Program-made: the position numbers and the translations under genes
Shown here: piece after piece, positions 49,397-57,835 of the stretch
Layout of the letters: every line of letters begins with the position of its first letter
How positions within the stretch are numbered: the stretch's first letter is position 1
Assembly: GCF_000193205.1 (NCBI RefSeq)
Contig: NC_015278.1
Location: forward strand, 558,001 to 622,000
Length of the DNA: 64,000 nt
Source: Aerococcus sp. Group 1
GTDB lineage: Bacteria > Bacillota > Bacilli > Lactobacillales > Aerococcaceae
Direction: 5' to 3'
Notes under the pieces: model-generated
Told to the model about the DNA's origin: nothing
The model's input: the letters and a program-made list of their open reading frames with translations, nothing else
The model's database searches: none

Positions 49397-49798
49397 TTAT
49401 ATGTACCGACTCATTTCATAAGGTACGTTATTCTCCATTAAATAAAATTTCTTCGTTTTATCTTCTTCAATATCTATATTGTACATTAATAATTTTGTTG
49501 CAAACTCGTGGGCTTGTCGCTCATATTTTTCTTTAACATGATATCCTTGCGTATACAAGCAGGTCAGGCTGCTATGATAAAGAGCGTGGCATAATTCATG
49601 TGCAACAATAAATTTATAAAGGCGTTCATCTTGATTGCTGTTTACTATGATGATTTTCTGGCCGTAGACTTTCCAGTAACAGCCGTTGACTGAATCGAGT
49701 GGGGCGTAAAGTATTTCGATCCCGAAGTGTTCAGCAATTTCAAAAGGGTCATTCGTCTTGTACCGTTTGACTAGCGACCTAACCTTTTCAATGATCAC
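49397..49798 (-). CDS. ImmA/IrrE-family metallopeptidase
   Basis: 133 residues with the zinc motif HELCH and a downstream Glu in ERQAHEFATKLL. ImmA proteases cleave the neighbouring CI-type repressor to induce excision. GTG start; TAGTG overlap with the repressor gene shows translational coupling. Confidence 0.85.
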   Translation of the reverse strand: MIIEKVRSLVKRYKTNDPFEIAEHFGIEILYAPLDSVNGCYWKVYGQKIIIVNSNQDERLYKFIVAHELCHALYHSSLTCLYTQGYHVKEKYERQAHEFATKLLMYNIDIEEDKTKKFYLMENNVPYEMSRYI

Positions 49799-50145
49799 TA
49801 ACGATCAATTCCCTTTTTATCCAGTAATGCCCCAACTACTTTTGAAATAGTGTATAAATCGTCTTCTGAAATTTCTCTTCCACCATAGGTCATGCTTTCT
49901 TCCTTTAGCAAATCTTTTAAATCTTTACTTCTAGGCGTTTTATTATTGGTATAGCCTAATAGGTAATCAATCGATACATTAAAGAAATTAGCTAAATCCA
50001 ACAGCTTTTCTGTCGGTATGACTCTTTTTCCGCTTTCCCATTGGCCAACATAGCTTTGAGAAACGTCCATTTTTTCAGCTAATTCTCTTTGTGACATTTT
50101 CTTTTCATTTCTCAATTGCGCTAGTCTTATCCCTGCTGTATTCAT
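49798..50145 (-). CDS. CI-type repressor 1 (XRE HTH), intact
   Basis: 115 residues. HTH 6-60 (SQRELAEKMDVSQSYVGQWE), then NVSIDYLLGYTNNK and a conserved C-terminal piece (LKDLLKEESMTYGGREISEDDL) repeated in the two upstream repressor genes. Probable immunity repressor and ImmA substrate. AGGAGG precedes the ATG. Confidence 0.85.
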   Translation of the reverse strand: MNTAGIRLAQLRNEKKMSQRELAEKMDVSQSYVGQWESGKRVIPTEKLLDLANFFNVSIDYLLGYTNNKTPRSKDLKDLLKEESMTYGGREISEDDLYTISKVVGALLDKKGIDR

Positions 50146-50167
50146 TAGTTCCTCCTAAAATCTATTG

Positions 50168-50497
50168 TCAATTATCCATATTTCTTAGAAGTATTTCTAT
50201 TATTTCAGCAATTAGTTCTAAATTTTCATTTGGTATCTGTTTGCCATTATAAGTTACATTATCCTCTTTTAATAATAACTTTAAATCACAAGAATTAGGA
50301 TGTTTCTTTCCTACTAAATCATCAACGCTCACATTAAATATTTCAGCTATTCTACTTAGCACATAAGGGTCCGGGGAACGCGTTTCGTTTTCATATCCCG
50401 ATATAGAAACATGAGTTACATTTAGTAGATTCCCTAGATCTCTTTGACTCATTTTCCTTGATTCTCTTAACGTTCTTAATCAATTACCAAATCCCAT
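50168..50497 (-). pseudogene. CI-type repressor 2, interrupted by an in-frame TGA
   Basis: ATG 50497 behind CGGAGGAAA reads MGFGN then TGA (50482-50480), then continues in the same frame LRTLRESRKMSQRDLG to a full HTH and the shared C-terminal motif LKLLLKEDNVTYNGKQIP. A CGA-to-TGA change explains it. Restart at ATG 50452 would give 94 residues lacking the first HTH helix. Confidence 0.75.
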
Positions 50498-50527
50498 AGT
50501 ATTTCCTCCGATGATTTAATAAAATAG

Positions 50528-50850
50528 CTATTCACTAAGTAAGGCTTTAATTAATTTTGAAATCATTCTTAAATTATCTTCAGAAATTTCATTTCCTTCA
50601 TAAGTTAAGTCCTCTGATCGCAGAATATTTTTTAAATCGTTTTTTTATATCCACTATATCCGAGCAGAGTATCAATGGAAATATTAAAATAATTTGCGAG
50701 TGCCTCTAGCATCTTTAGACTGGGTTCTGTTCTTCCTCGTTCCCAGCTCCCTATCGTTTTAGGAGAAACATTTAAATGTTTTCCTAAGTCAGCTTGAGTT
50801 AATTTTTTCTTTCTTCTATAAAAGGTTAAATTATCACTGAACATAAACAA
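50528..50850 (-). pseudogene. CI-type repressor 3, frameshifted after the HTH
   Basis: ATG 50850 gives a complete HTH (LTQADLGKHLNVSPKTIGSWE) and NISIDTLLGYSGYKK, then breaks at the T7 run 50640-50646. One more base restores DLKNILRSEDLTYEGNEIS, the same C-terminal motif as repressors 1 and 2, ending at 50528 (about 107 residues). The truncated 72-residue form keeps the DNA-binding domain. Confidence 0.75.
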
Positions 50851-50891
50851 TTAATTCCTTCTTGTTTAGAGACTTATTATTTACGATTATC

Positions 50892-51458
50892 TTACACCAC
50901 CGTCATAACTGCTTGGTATATGACGTTACAGATTCCTGCCAAGATGATAATTATGATGGGATTGACTTTGTAACGGATAAGAATCCCTAGGGCAAGGCCG
51001 AAGATGGCTACTGCTACCAAATTAATAGTTGCTAATTGTATAGGGGCTTCCCCCCAAAAGGCAGAGATCATTATTAACAGGCCGGCTGCGGCAATCATAG
51101 CAACTACGGCAGGGCGTAAGGCCACTAGCACGTTTTGTAAGAGGCTTAGGTTACGGTATTTGAAATAGAGGCGGGCGATAATACTTACGATAATAATGGA
51201 TGGTAAAACCGAACCCAGAGTGGCCACAATAGCTCCCAAGGGACCAGCCAGTTTGGTGCCTACAAAGGTTGCGGAGTTGATAGCGATTGGCCCAGGTGTC
51301 ATCTGGGAGATAGTAATCAGGTCGGTAAATTCTTGCATGGAAAGCCAAGCGTAATTCTCAACGATCTCTTCTTGGATCAAGGGGAGGGCAGCATAACCGC
51401 CTCCGAAGCTGAAGGCTCCAACTTTTAAAAAGGAAATCAATAATTGTAAATAAATCAT
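50892..51458 (-). CDS. Chromate transporter family protein, half 2 (CHR domain)
   Basis: 188 residues from ATG 51458 (AGGAAAGGA site, 2 bp after the upstream stop). One CHR domain: SFGGGYAALPLIQEEIV, MTPGPIAINSATFVG, and about five helices. Short-chain CHR proteins work as two-gene pairs to export chromate or a related anion. Confidence 0.85.
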   Translation of the reverse strand: MIYLQLLISFLKVGAFSFGGGYAALPLIQEEIVENYAWLSMQEFTDLITISQMTPGPIAINSATFVGTKLAGPLGAIVATLGSVLPSIIIVSIIARLYFKYRNLSLLQNVLVALRPAVVAMIAAAGLLIMISAFWGEAPIQLATINLVAVAIFGLALGILIRYKVNPIIIIILAGICNVIYQAVMTVV

Positions 51459-51460
51459 GG

Positions 51461-52048
51461 TTAGCGTCCTTTCCTGCTTTGTAGCCAACTATAAACCAGT
51501 CCTAAGCCGATACAACTTAAAATAATATAGATGATATTAACAGAGAAGAAGTAATTAGCAATAAAGGCAGCTAGCATAATAATGACCAGGATGGGTTGCT
51601 TACGACGCCAAACATCAGCGACCATATCTAAGACGACGCCGGCGATAACGGCAGCGACGCCAGCTTGCATGCCCTCTAAGAGAGCTTTGACCCAGAAATT
51701 TTGGATAAATTGTTGGTAAAAGAGGGCAATTACCGAAATGATCAGCATGGGAGGTAAGATGGTACCTAAGACAGATACTAGGATGCCAACAAATCCAGCT
51801 AATTTGTAACCGATAACGATAGCTCCATTCACTGCGATTGCCCCGGGAGAAGATTGAGCGATCGCTACCAAATCAAGCATCTCGTCCTCTTCAATCCAGC
51901 CATAGTCGTCAACAAAGGTCTTTTTCATCAGGGTAATAATGACGTATCCCCCGCCAAAGGTAAAGGCAGAGAGGTAGAAAGTCGACCAAAAGAGTTTGAC
52001 CAGCATCTGGCGCTTACTTTTTGAGTCTTTAAGCATTTTTTCGTACAT
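51461..52048 (-). CDS. Chromate transporter family protein, half 1 (CHR domain)
   Basis: 195 residues from ATG 52048, behind AAGGAGT; a longer in-frame start at 52120 has no ribosome site. CHR motifs TFGGGYVIITLMKKTFVD and SSPGAIAVNGAIVIGYKLAG. Forms the pair with the following gene. Confidence 0.85.
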   Translation of the reverse strand: MYEKMLKDSKSKRQMLVKLFWSTFYLSAFTFGGGYVIITLMKKTFVDDYGWIEEDEMLDLVAIAQSSPGAIAVNGAIVIGYKLAGFVGILVSVLGTILPPMLIISVIALFYQQFIQNFWVKALLEGMQAGVAAVIAGVVLDMVADVWRRKQPILVIIMLAAFIANYFFSVNIIYIILSCIGLGLVYSWLQSRKGR

Positions 52049-52205
52049 GAAACAGACTCCTTCTTTAATAGTTATCTCTAGTTTACTTTTATATGGTTGA
52101 TTAAGCAAAGAAATAAGCAAAGGGTTCTAGATATCATTGGTTTTTAGCTATCAATTATTATACAATGGTATATATACAATAAAGATTTAGAAAGGCTGGG
52201 AGAAA

Positions 52206-53534
52206 ATGGCAAAATTTAATCCAGGAACTTACCATGAAGAAGCTCAAGGCTTTCTAGATATGGTAGAAGTCGATGTTAAAGTCAGTGAAGATAAAATTGA
52301 AGATATCCAAGTATCCGAAGCAGATTCAGCCAATGTGGGGAGTTTAGCTATTAAACACTTGGTCAAACAAATGTTAGACCAACAGACTGCTGATGTGGAT
52401 GTCCTCTCAGGGGCAACGCATTCTTCTGAGGGCCTTATCAATGCAGTAAAAGAGGCCTTGAGAATAGCAGCAGGACAACCTGAACCGGATGAATTTACCC
52501 CAGGAACCTACTATGGTGAAGGGGACGGTTACAAGGGTAAAGTGAGTTTAGCTGTGACGGTCGATGAGAATGAAATTACCGATATCAAATACCGGGGCAT
52601 TGAAACACCAGAACTTGGTGGACAAGCTTCAGAGAAATTAATCCAACAAATTAAAGAAGATGGCTCAAAACGTGAGTTTGATGTGGTTTCAGGGGCAACC
52701 TATACCACAATGGGGATGCAATACGCCTTAGATCGTGCTTTAGCCTATGCTAGAGGGGATGAAGATCCTGATGCAGAACCTTACTCCTTCCAAACCGATA
52801 CCCGGGTCGATTTTGGGACGGGTTGGTTAACTTTAGATGAAGTCCAAGCGATTTTAGATAATTTGGAAGTCGAGATTTCTTTTGTTGATAAGCAAAACCG
52901 CTTCCTCTACTACAATAAGCGCCGCCACCAAGAAGATGCAGGGACCCCAAGATCACCGGTGACCTTAGGAGGAAATGTATCCGACTGCCACCCACCACAA
53001 ATTCGGACCAAGGTTGAAGGAATTATGGATGACCTCCACCACGGTCGTCGTCGCAGTGAGAGTATGTGGTATACCAAGGGCAATGGCAATAAGGTCTACC
53101 TCCATTACCGTCCTATCTATGATCAAAAGGGCCGCTATCTAGGCGTTTTAGAGACTGTTCAAAACGGCAAACCCTTTATTGATACCGCAGAATCCTCTTG
53201 GGACCGGACCTTACACGATCCACATGTGCCTAATCCCTTCTTGGGTGAAACAGCTGAGGATGTTAATCAATGGTATCAAGAACGCTATGAAGCTGGAATC
53301 GATGACGAACTGCAACATGCGATTGAGAAACCTTATATTGAAGCCAGCGAAGGTGGGCCAAGACCAGATACTGTTTCTAAGGCGACTTCAAAGGCTAAAG
53401 ATAAAGAAGAGACTGAAAGCAAGGATGCAGTTTCGGGTGCTTCTCAACACGAGCACAAGATGCCAAATCCAATGCCTAAAGAAGAAATTGAACGCGGTCG
53501 GGATACGGTTTCTGGACCAACCGCACCGCATTAG
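52206..53534 (+). CDS. Double FMN-binding domain protein with PAS domain
   Basis: 442 residues, no signal peptide. Two FMN-binding domains, about 4-92 (VDVLSGAT) and 98-188 (FDVVSGAT), each with an ApbE flavinylation motif. Then a PAS domain of the DUF438/hemerythrin-associated type (about 215-325: VEISFVDKQNRFLYYN, HHGRRRSESMW, YRPIYDQKGRYLGVLE). The C-terminal 75 residues are low-complexity and contain DTVSKATS, DAVSGASQ and DTVSGPTA, which look like further flavinylation motifs. Probably a soluble electron carrier or redox sensor. AAAGGCTGGGAG precedes the ATG. Confidence 0.78.
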   Translation: MAKFNPGTYHEEAQGFLDMVEVDVKVSEDKIEDIQVSEADSANVGSLAIKHLVKQMLDQQTADVDVLSGATHSSEGLINAVKEALRIAAGQPEPDEFTPGTYYGEGDGYKGKVSLAVTVDENEITDIKYRGIETPELGGQASEKLIQQIKEDGSKREFDVVSGATYTTMGMQYALDRALAYARGDEDPDAEPYSFQTDTRVDFGTGWLTLDEVQAILDNLEVEISFVDKQNRFLYYNKRRHQEDAGTPRSPVTLGGNVSDCHPPQIRTKVEGIMDDLHHGRRRSESMWYTKGNGNKVYLHYRPIYDQKGRYLGVLETVQNGKPFIDTAESSWDRTLHDPHVPNPFLGETAEDVNQWYQERYEAGIDDELQHAIEKPYIEASEGGPRPDTVSKATSKAKDKEETESKDAVSGASQHEHKMPNPMPKEEIERGRDTVSGPTAPH

Positions 53535-53561
53535 AAAACTCTCGATTTAAAATCATCCACT

Positions 53562-53591
53562 AAAAAACCTCAAGCCAGGCTGTAATTTGCC
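53562..53591. terminator. Left arm of a terminator split by an IS
   Basis: AAAAAACCTCAAGCC (53562-53576) is complementary to GGCTTGAGGTTTTT (55251-55264). With the IS removed, they form one bidirectional terminator between the FMN protein gene and the convergent arylsulfotransferase-like gene. Confidence 0.75.
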
Positions 53592-53644
53592 TGTAGTGAC
53601 CCCCAAAAGTTGGACTAAGAATTCAACTTTTGGGGGTTATTTTT

Positions 53645-54181
53645 ATGTCTAAATATTCATTAGAATTTAAACTGAATTTAGTAGGAGACTATATTGCGAA
53701 AAAAGGAAGTTATCGAACCTTAGCTAATAAAGCAGGAATAGATCCTTCTATTTTACGAAGGTGGGTTAATAACTATTATGAATTTGGTGTAGATGGTTTA
53801 AAGAAAAGGCGGACTCAACAGGTTTATACTGTTGAATTCAAATTAAATGCGATAGAATTGTATGAAAGTACGGAAATGAGTTATCGCGAATTGGCCAATT
53901 CATTAAACATGAATAATCCAAGTCTAATCGCTAATTGGCGAAGAGCTTATCATGAAAGAGGACTTGATGGCCTTTCCGCGAGGAAAGGAAGGCCACCTAA
54001 AGTGTCTAAAAAGAAATCACAAATCAATCAAATAAAGGATAGCAGCGAAACCAATCAGTTAAGTGAAGCAAAAATAAAGGAACTTGAACAACGGATTACG
54101 GATTTAGAAATTGAGAACAAATTTTTAAAAGGATTGAGGAGACGTGTGGCTCAAAGAGTCAAGCGAGAAAAGAAGAAATAG
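53645..54181 (+). CDS. IS3-family transposase OrfA (HTH subunit)
   Basis: 178 residues from ATG 53645. Two helix-turn-helix repeats (FKLNLVGDYIAKKGSYRTLA and FKLNAIELYESTEMSYRELA) and a leucine-zipper region (LEQRITDLEIENKFLKGL), as in IS150 InsJ. It ends in an A-rich stretch (GAAAAGAAGAAATAG) where -1 frameshifting would join it to OrfB, which lies in the -1 frame; TAGTG also allows restart. Confidence 0.88.
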   Translation: MSKYSLEFKLNLVGDYIAKKGSYRTLANKAGIDPSILRRWVNNYYEFGVDGLKKRRTQQVYTVEFKLNAIELYESTEMSYRELANSLNMNNPSLIANWRRAYHERGLDGLSARKGRPPKVSKKKSQINQIKDSSETNQLSEAKIKELEQRITDLEIENKFLKGLRRRVAQRVKREKKK

Positions 54182-55071
54182 TGACCGAAATCACACGTCT
54201 CCATGATGAAAAATATGCTTTAAAAGATATTCTTAGCGTTTTAAAGTTTCCTAAATCGACCTACTTTTATTGGAAAAATAAAGATGAGGAAATTGATAAG
54301 GATGCCGATTTAAAAGAGGAAATGAAAGACATCAGAGAAACCCATAAGGATTATGGTTATCGAAGAATGCGAGCTGAACTGCTTTCCCGTGGTTATAAGG
54401 TCAGTAAAAACAAAGTTCAACGCCTAATGAAAATTATGGGGATACAGGTCACTAGCTATACTAGAAAGACAAGAAAATATAATTCCTACAAAGGAACGAT
54501 TGGAGAGATAGCGCCAAATCGTATCAACCGGCGGTTTGATTCGACCATTCCTTATCAAAAAATAACAACAGACACAACAGAATTTAAATACTACTATGCC
54601 GATGATTCTGGGAATTATCAAACTGGAAAACTCTATTTAGATCCTTACATGGATCTATTTAATCGAGAAATTATTTCTTTTAAGATAACACATCAGCCTA
54701 ATGGACAAAGCATGTTGGAGGGGCTACAAGCTGCCATTGAAGCAAGTAAATTATGTCCATACAGAAGAACCTTTCATTCTGATCAGGGCTGGGCCTATCA
54801 AATGAAAAGTTACACCCGGCTCTTGAAGGATCACCGAATTTTTCAAAGTATGTCTCGTAAAGGAAATTGCTTAGATAATTCGCCAATGGAGAATTTCTTT
54901 AGTCTACTAAAACAAGAAGTCTACTATGGTCGGACTTATCATTCCTTTGAAGAATTAGCACAAGCGATTGAAGATTTTATAATCTATTACAATGGTGAAA
55001 GAATCAAAGAAAAATTAGATTTTAGGAGTCCTATAGAATTTCGTCTTCATCACGCTTCTTTCGCCGCTTAA
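54181..55071 (+). CDS. IS3-family transposase OrfB (DDE integrase)
   Basis: 296 residues, GTG start overlapping the OrfA stop. Retroviral-integrase fold with DDE residues in TTDTTEFKYY, FHSDQGWAYQ and NSPMENFF; N-terminal HTH_21-type block (DYGYRRMRAELLSRGYKVSKN). Supplies strand transfer when fused to OrfA. Confidence 0.9.
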   Translation: MTEITRLHDEKYALKDILSVLKFPKSTYFYWKNKDEEIDKDADLKEEMKDIRETHKDYGYRRMRAELLSRGYKVSKNKVQRLMKIMGIQVTSYTRKTRKYNSYKGTIGEIAPNRINRRFDSTIPYQKITTDTTEFKYYYADDSGNYQTGKLYLDPYMDLFNREIISFKITHQPNGQSMLEGLQAAIEASKLCPYRRTFHSDQGWAYQMKSYTRLLKDHRIFQSMSRKGNCLDNSPMENFFSLLKQEVYYGRTYHSFEELAQAIEDFIIYYNGERIKEKLDFRSPIEFRLHHASFAA

Positions 55072-55086
55072 TGATTACACATAAAC

Positions 55087-55131
55087 TTTAAACTTATCAA
55101 GAGCCGCTACGCTCTTCCTCTTGACAAGTTT
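55087..55131. repeat. Hairpin inside the IS behind orfB
   Basis: TTTAAACTTATCAAGAG and CTCTTGACAAGTTTAAA form a 17-bp imperfect stem around a short loop. It probably ends the transposase transcript or blocks outside reading into the element. Confidence 0.6.
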
Positions 55132-55265
55132 AAATTTCTGAGTAAATGTGTCGGCAAGAAATAAGCAAGAACTGTAAGCAACAAAAAAGAGCTGGCCAAA
55201 GGCCAACTCACTATATATAAAGTCCAACTTATTGGGGTCACCATAGCCAAGGCTTGAGGTTTTTC

Positions 55266-57053
55266 TTATAGGATGTTTTCATAGAAAAAGTCTTGTAAGT
55301 CTAGTTTGATTAAGCGGTAAGACCAGCGAGGAATATAGAATTGGAATTGCCTAATTAATTGTCCCTGGGGATTGTATTCTCCGAGGATATTAGACATCCC
55401 GCTTGTCGTAATATAGTTCCCCTTATAGACTTGGGCTGAGGAAACGATGGAGGAATAGGGAACAGGGAAAGACTGAACGAGGTCATAGCTCCCGTCCACT
55501 TCATTGACCCGGAAATTATAGAAGTAAGAATAAGCATCGGGTTCTTCCGGATCAAATTCTTGGCTCATTGTTTGTGGCAGATTAATGATTAAATCATCTC
55601 GGGTATCGAGACGCCAGTAGTTGTTATCGAAGAGGGTTAAGTTATATAATCCATCATCAATAGCATTTGATTGGAAACGGACACTGTGTTGGCCGCCAGT
55701 GGGTTTAAAGTCACTGTCAGGGTTGAGGAGGTAATACTCATAGCCAGTGCCTTCCCAAACCGCTTCAGGGCCAATAATATAGTCCACTTGGACCTGGTCA
55801 AAAATGTTAGATAGTTTGATTATTGAAGAAGTTTCTCTAGAAGAAAGGATTAATTCATCACGATTGAGCACATCGATAGCGTTAATATGGATCCAGTCTA
55901 AATTGGACAAGTTACCTTCTTCGTCAAAGAGGGTGAGGTTGTCATCGCTATAATCAATATCTTGCAATCCCTGGTCAGGGTAGTCGGTCAAGTAATTCTC
56001 AATTTCTGTTTCCGCCCGATTGTGATGGGTTGCCATGACTGGTTCAAAGTAGTTAGGAAAAATCTCTTTTAAATCGATCAATTCCTGGCTTTCACCGGTT
56101 CGAAGATCGAGGTAACTAATAGTATCCTCAATGGTATCCGCGTGAACATTAGAGGTCAGTAAGAAGGCTCCATCTTTTTTTTCGTTAACGATGAAGTCAT
56201 GATGAACAGAAAGCTCAGGCAGTTCATAAATCCTTACTGGTTGGCCCAGGCCATTGAGAACGGCCATTTTGTTATTACTTACCTTAATTAAGAGATGCTT
56301 TTTATCCAGAAATTGATAGTTTTCTAAACGGCCTCCGTCAGAAACCAATTCAGAGCGTATGAGACCATTATTGTCATAAAGATAGGAAAACTTGGCGTTA
56401 TCCTGGTCACTTCCCATACTGGCATAGAAACCATCAGTTAGTTCTTCCCCAGAATCATAGAGGACTTCCATTTTGGATTGATAGTCACTCGCTTGGATCT
56501 CAGGGGCACTGATGTCAAATTGATAATCTGTTAACTTAGTTTCTTCCTCATCATAGAGGCTGATGGTTAGCTGGTTGTCTTCTCCTGGAACTAAACCAAT
56601 CATGGTAAATTCATAAGCACTTGGATCCTGGCTGTAATTGACTGGTTCAAAGGTGAGCGTATCGCTAGTCTCAGACTGAATGGTATAAGTCACCTTGTCA
56701 ATGTCTTGATCAGGGTCAGGTAGATAGCTATAGATGGATTGGGTAAAGGTGCCAAAAGGATTCATAATGAAGAGCCCATCGTCATAAGATTTGTGTTTGT
56801 CTTGCAAGGTCTTAATCTGGTCAGTAATGGTCGCTTGTACCCCTTCATCATAATAGGAAAGCTCTAAATCTTGAACTTGGTCATTTAAAGATAAAATCTC
56901 TCGCCCCGAGAAGACTTGGTCATTGACTGGCTGGTAGATTTCCTTGTAATCACTGATTGACTGGCTTTGCTGGTCAAGCTGATGGCAGCCGGCTAACAGA
57001 CAAAGTGCCAGTAAAATTATAAACTTAATGATAATTCTCCCCTTTAAATACAA
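55266..57053 (-). CDS. Arylsulfotransferase (AssT)-like lipoprotein
   Basis: About 587-595 residues. Lipoprotein signal (FIILLALCLLAGC), an N-terminal beta domain to about 190, then a six-bladed propeller: VHHDF, DWIHINAIDV, LILSSRETSSIIKL and GGQHSVRF supply the His/Arg/His residues that in E. coli AssT form the PAPS-independent sulfotransferase site. It would move sulfate between phenolic compounds outside the membrane. The first possible start is TTG 57053, but AAGGGGAG lies inside the reading frame and is followed at normal distance by ATT 57029, so a non-standard start is likely. Confidence 0.75.
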   Translation of the reverse strand: MYLKGRIIIKFIILLALCLLAGCHQLDQQSQSISDYKEIYQPVNDQVFSGREILSLNDQVQDLELSYYDEGVQATITDQIKTLQDKHKSYDDGLFIMNPFGTFTQSIYSYLPDPDQDIDKVTYTIQSETSDTLTFEPVNYSQDPSAYEFTMIGLVPGEDNQLTISLYDEEETKLTDYQFDISAPEIQASDYQSKMEVLYDSGEELTDGFYASMGSDQDNAKFSYLYDNNGLIRSELVSDGGRLENYQFLDKKHLLIKVSNNKMAVLNGLGQPVRIYELPELSVHHDFIVNEKKDGAFLLTSNVHADTIEDTISYLDLRTGESQELIDLKEIFPNYFEPVMATHHNRAETEIENYLTDYPDQGLQDIDYSDDNLTLFDEEGNLSNLDWIHINAIDVLNRDELILSSRETSSIIKLSNIFDQVQVDYIIGPEAVWEGTGYEYYLLNPDSDFKPTGGQHSVRFQSNAIDDGLYNLTLFDNNYWRLDTRDDLIINLPQTMSQEFDPEEPDAYSYFYNFRVNEVDGSYDLVQSFPVPYSSIVSSAQVYKGNYITTSGMSNILGEYNPQGQLIRQFQFYIPRWSYRLIKLDLQDFFYENIL

Positions 57054-57206
57054 AATTTTAGTCCAAATGCATATTTTATCATAAAAGTTTTATTTTATGC
57101 AGGTATAAAGCCAATAAATAAACAGGGGTTTGCTATAATGGTTTTATATTTACTGTTTAAATGAAAGATTTAAGAGAGCACGTTTACTTGAAGAAGGGGA
57201 GACGTC

Positions 57207-57779
57207 ATGAAGAAGAAATTGTTGATTGGTGGATCAGCCTTTGCCGCCTTAGCGATAGGCTTGCGATACATCTATAAACATTTAGACCAAGGCCAAGCCC
57301 CTCAAGTCAGTGATTTGATTATTGTGGCGGAGGGGCCTGCTGTCGAACGGGCTGAAAAGGCCGTCCAATTACTGAAGGCTGCTTATAGTCGCGCTGAAAA
57401 AAATATAGTTTCTCCCCGCTATACTGATGTGGGCGAAGATTTATTTGCTGGTTACCAGCAATTGGGGGCTGAGAGGGAGAACTTAATCGAAGAAAACCAG
57501 GCCACTTCCACCTGGACCAACGCGACTACTTCACTAGATCTTATGGATGATCTGGGTTATCATTCTGCGATTGTTGTCACTAGTGATTACCACATGCGAC
57601 GTACCCGTCTGGCCTTCCAGCGAGCAAACCGAGATTACGGCTTTCAGCTCACTTATGTCAGTGCCTACTACCAAGGCCAACCTTATCCAAAACACCCTTA
57701 TACCCAAAAAATGGCCCTACAAGAGCTCTATAAATATATTGGTTATTGCTTGCATTTATATCATTGGATTGATTTGTAA
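57207..57779 (+). CDS. YdcF/SanA-type DUF218 protein
   Basis: 190 residues. N-terminal membrane anchor (8-22), then the DUF218 fold: DLIIVAEGPAVERAEKAVQLL, TSTWTNATTSLDLM and VVTSDYHMRRTRLAFQR. Such proteins sit at the cell envelope, bind nucleotides or cell-wall intermediates and affect envelope permeability; the reaction is unknown. AGAAGGGGAG precedes the ATG. Confidence 0.8.
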   Translation: MKKKLLIGGSAFAALAIGLRYIYKHLDQGQAPQVSDLIIVAEGPAVERAEKAVQLLKAAYSRAEKNIVSPRYTDVGEDLFAGYQQLGAERENLIEENQATSTWTNATTSLDLMDDLGYHSAIVVTSDYHMRRTRLAFQRANRDYGFQLTYVSAYYQGQPYPKHPYTQKMALQELYKYIGYCLHLYHWIDL

Positions 57780-57783
57780 AGAA

Positions 57784-57823
57784 AAAGGCAGGACTTCCTA
57801 AATAGAGGAGGTCCTGCCTTTTT
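57784..57823. terminator. Rho-independent terminator
   Basis: AAAGGCAGGAC-TTCCT pairs with AGGAG-GTCCTGCCTTT. Usable from both strands, so it also ends the small minus-strand ORF. Confidence 0.85.
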
Positions 57824-57835
57824 GCTATCTAATTG

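Larger units (their letters stand above)
47401..50860. mobile_element. Remnant of an integrated phage-like element at tRNA-Leu
   Basis: AT-rich block lying between the tRNA cluster and chromosomal transporter genes, with all genes on the minus strand: tyrosine integrase beside the tRNA, lipoprotein, ImmA-type peptidase and three CI-type repressors. This is the lysogeny arm of a temperate phage or integrative element. No replication, packaging or structural genes follow, and no second copy of the tRNA-Leu 3' end is seen, so the right end is lost or unrecognised. The right boundary is approximate. Confidence 0.7.
53592..55245 (+). mobile_element. IS3-family (IS150-like) insertion sequence
   Basis: 1654 bp. 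Left end TGTAGTGACCCCCAAAAGTT; right end, reversed, TATGGTGACCCCAATAAGTT. Flanked by GCC on both sides (53589-53591 and 55246-55248), fitting the 3-bp target duplication of this family. Carries orfA and orfB and looks complete and intact. The terminal 2-5 bases are uncertain because the ends differ there. Confidence 0.85.

Noticed and set aside
50880..52120. Chromate-type transporter genes as cargo of the tRNA-Leu element
   Set aside because: Their base composition and codon use match the chromosomal genes downstream, not the AT-rich element, and no attachment site lies beyond them.
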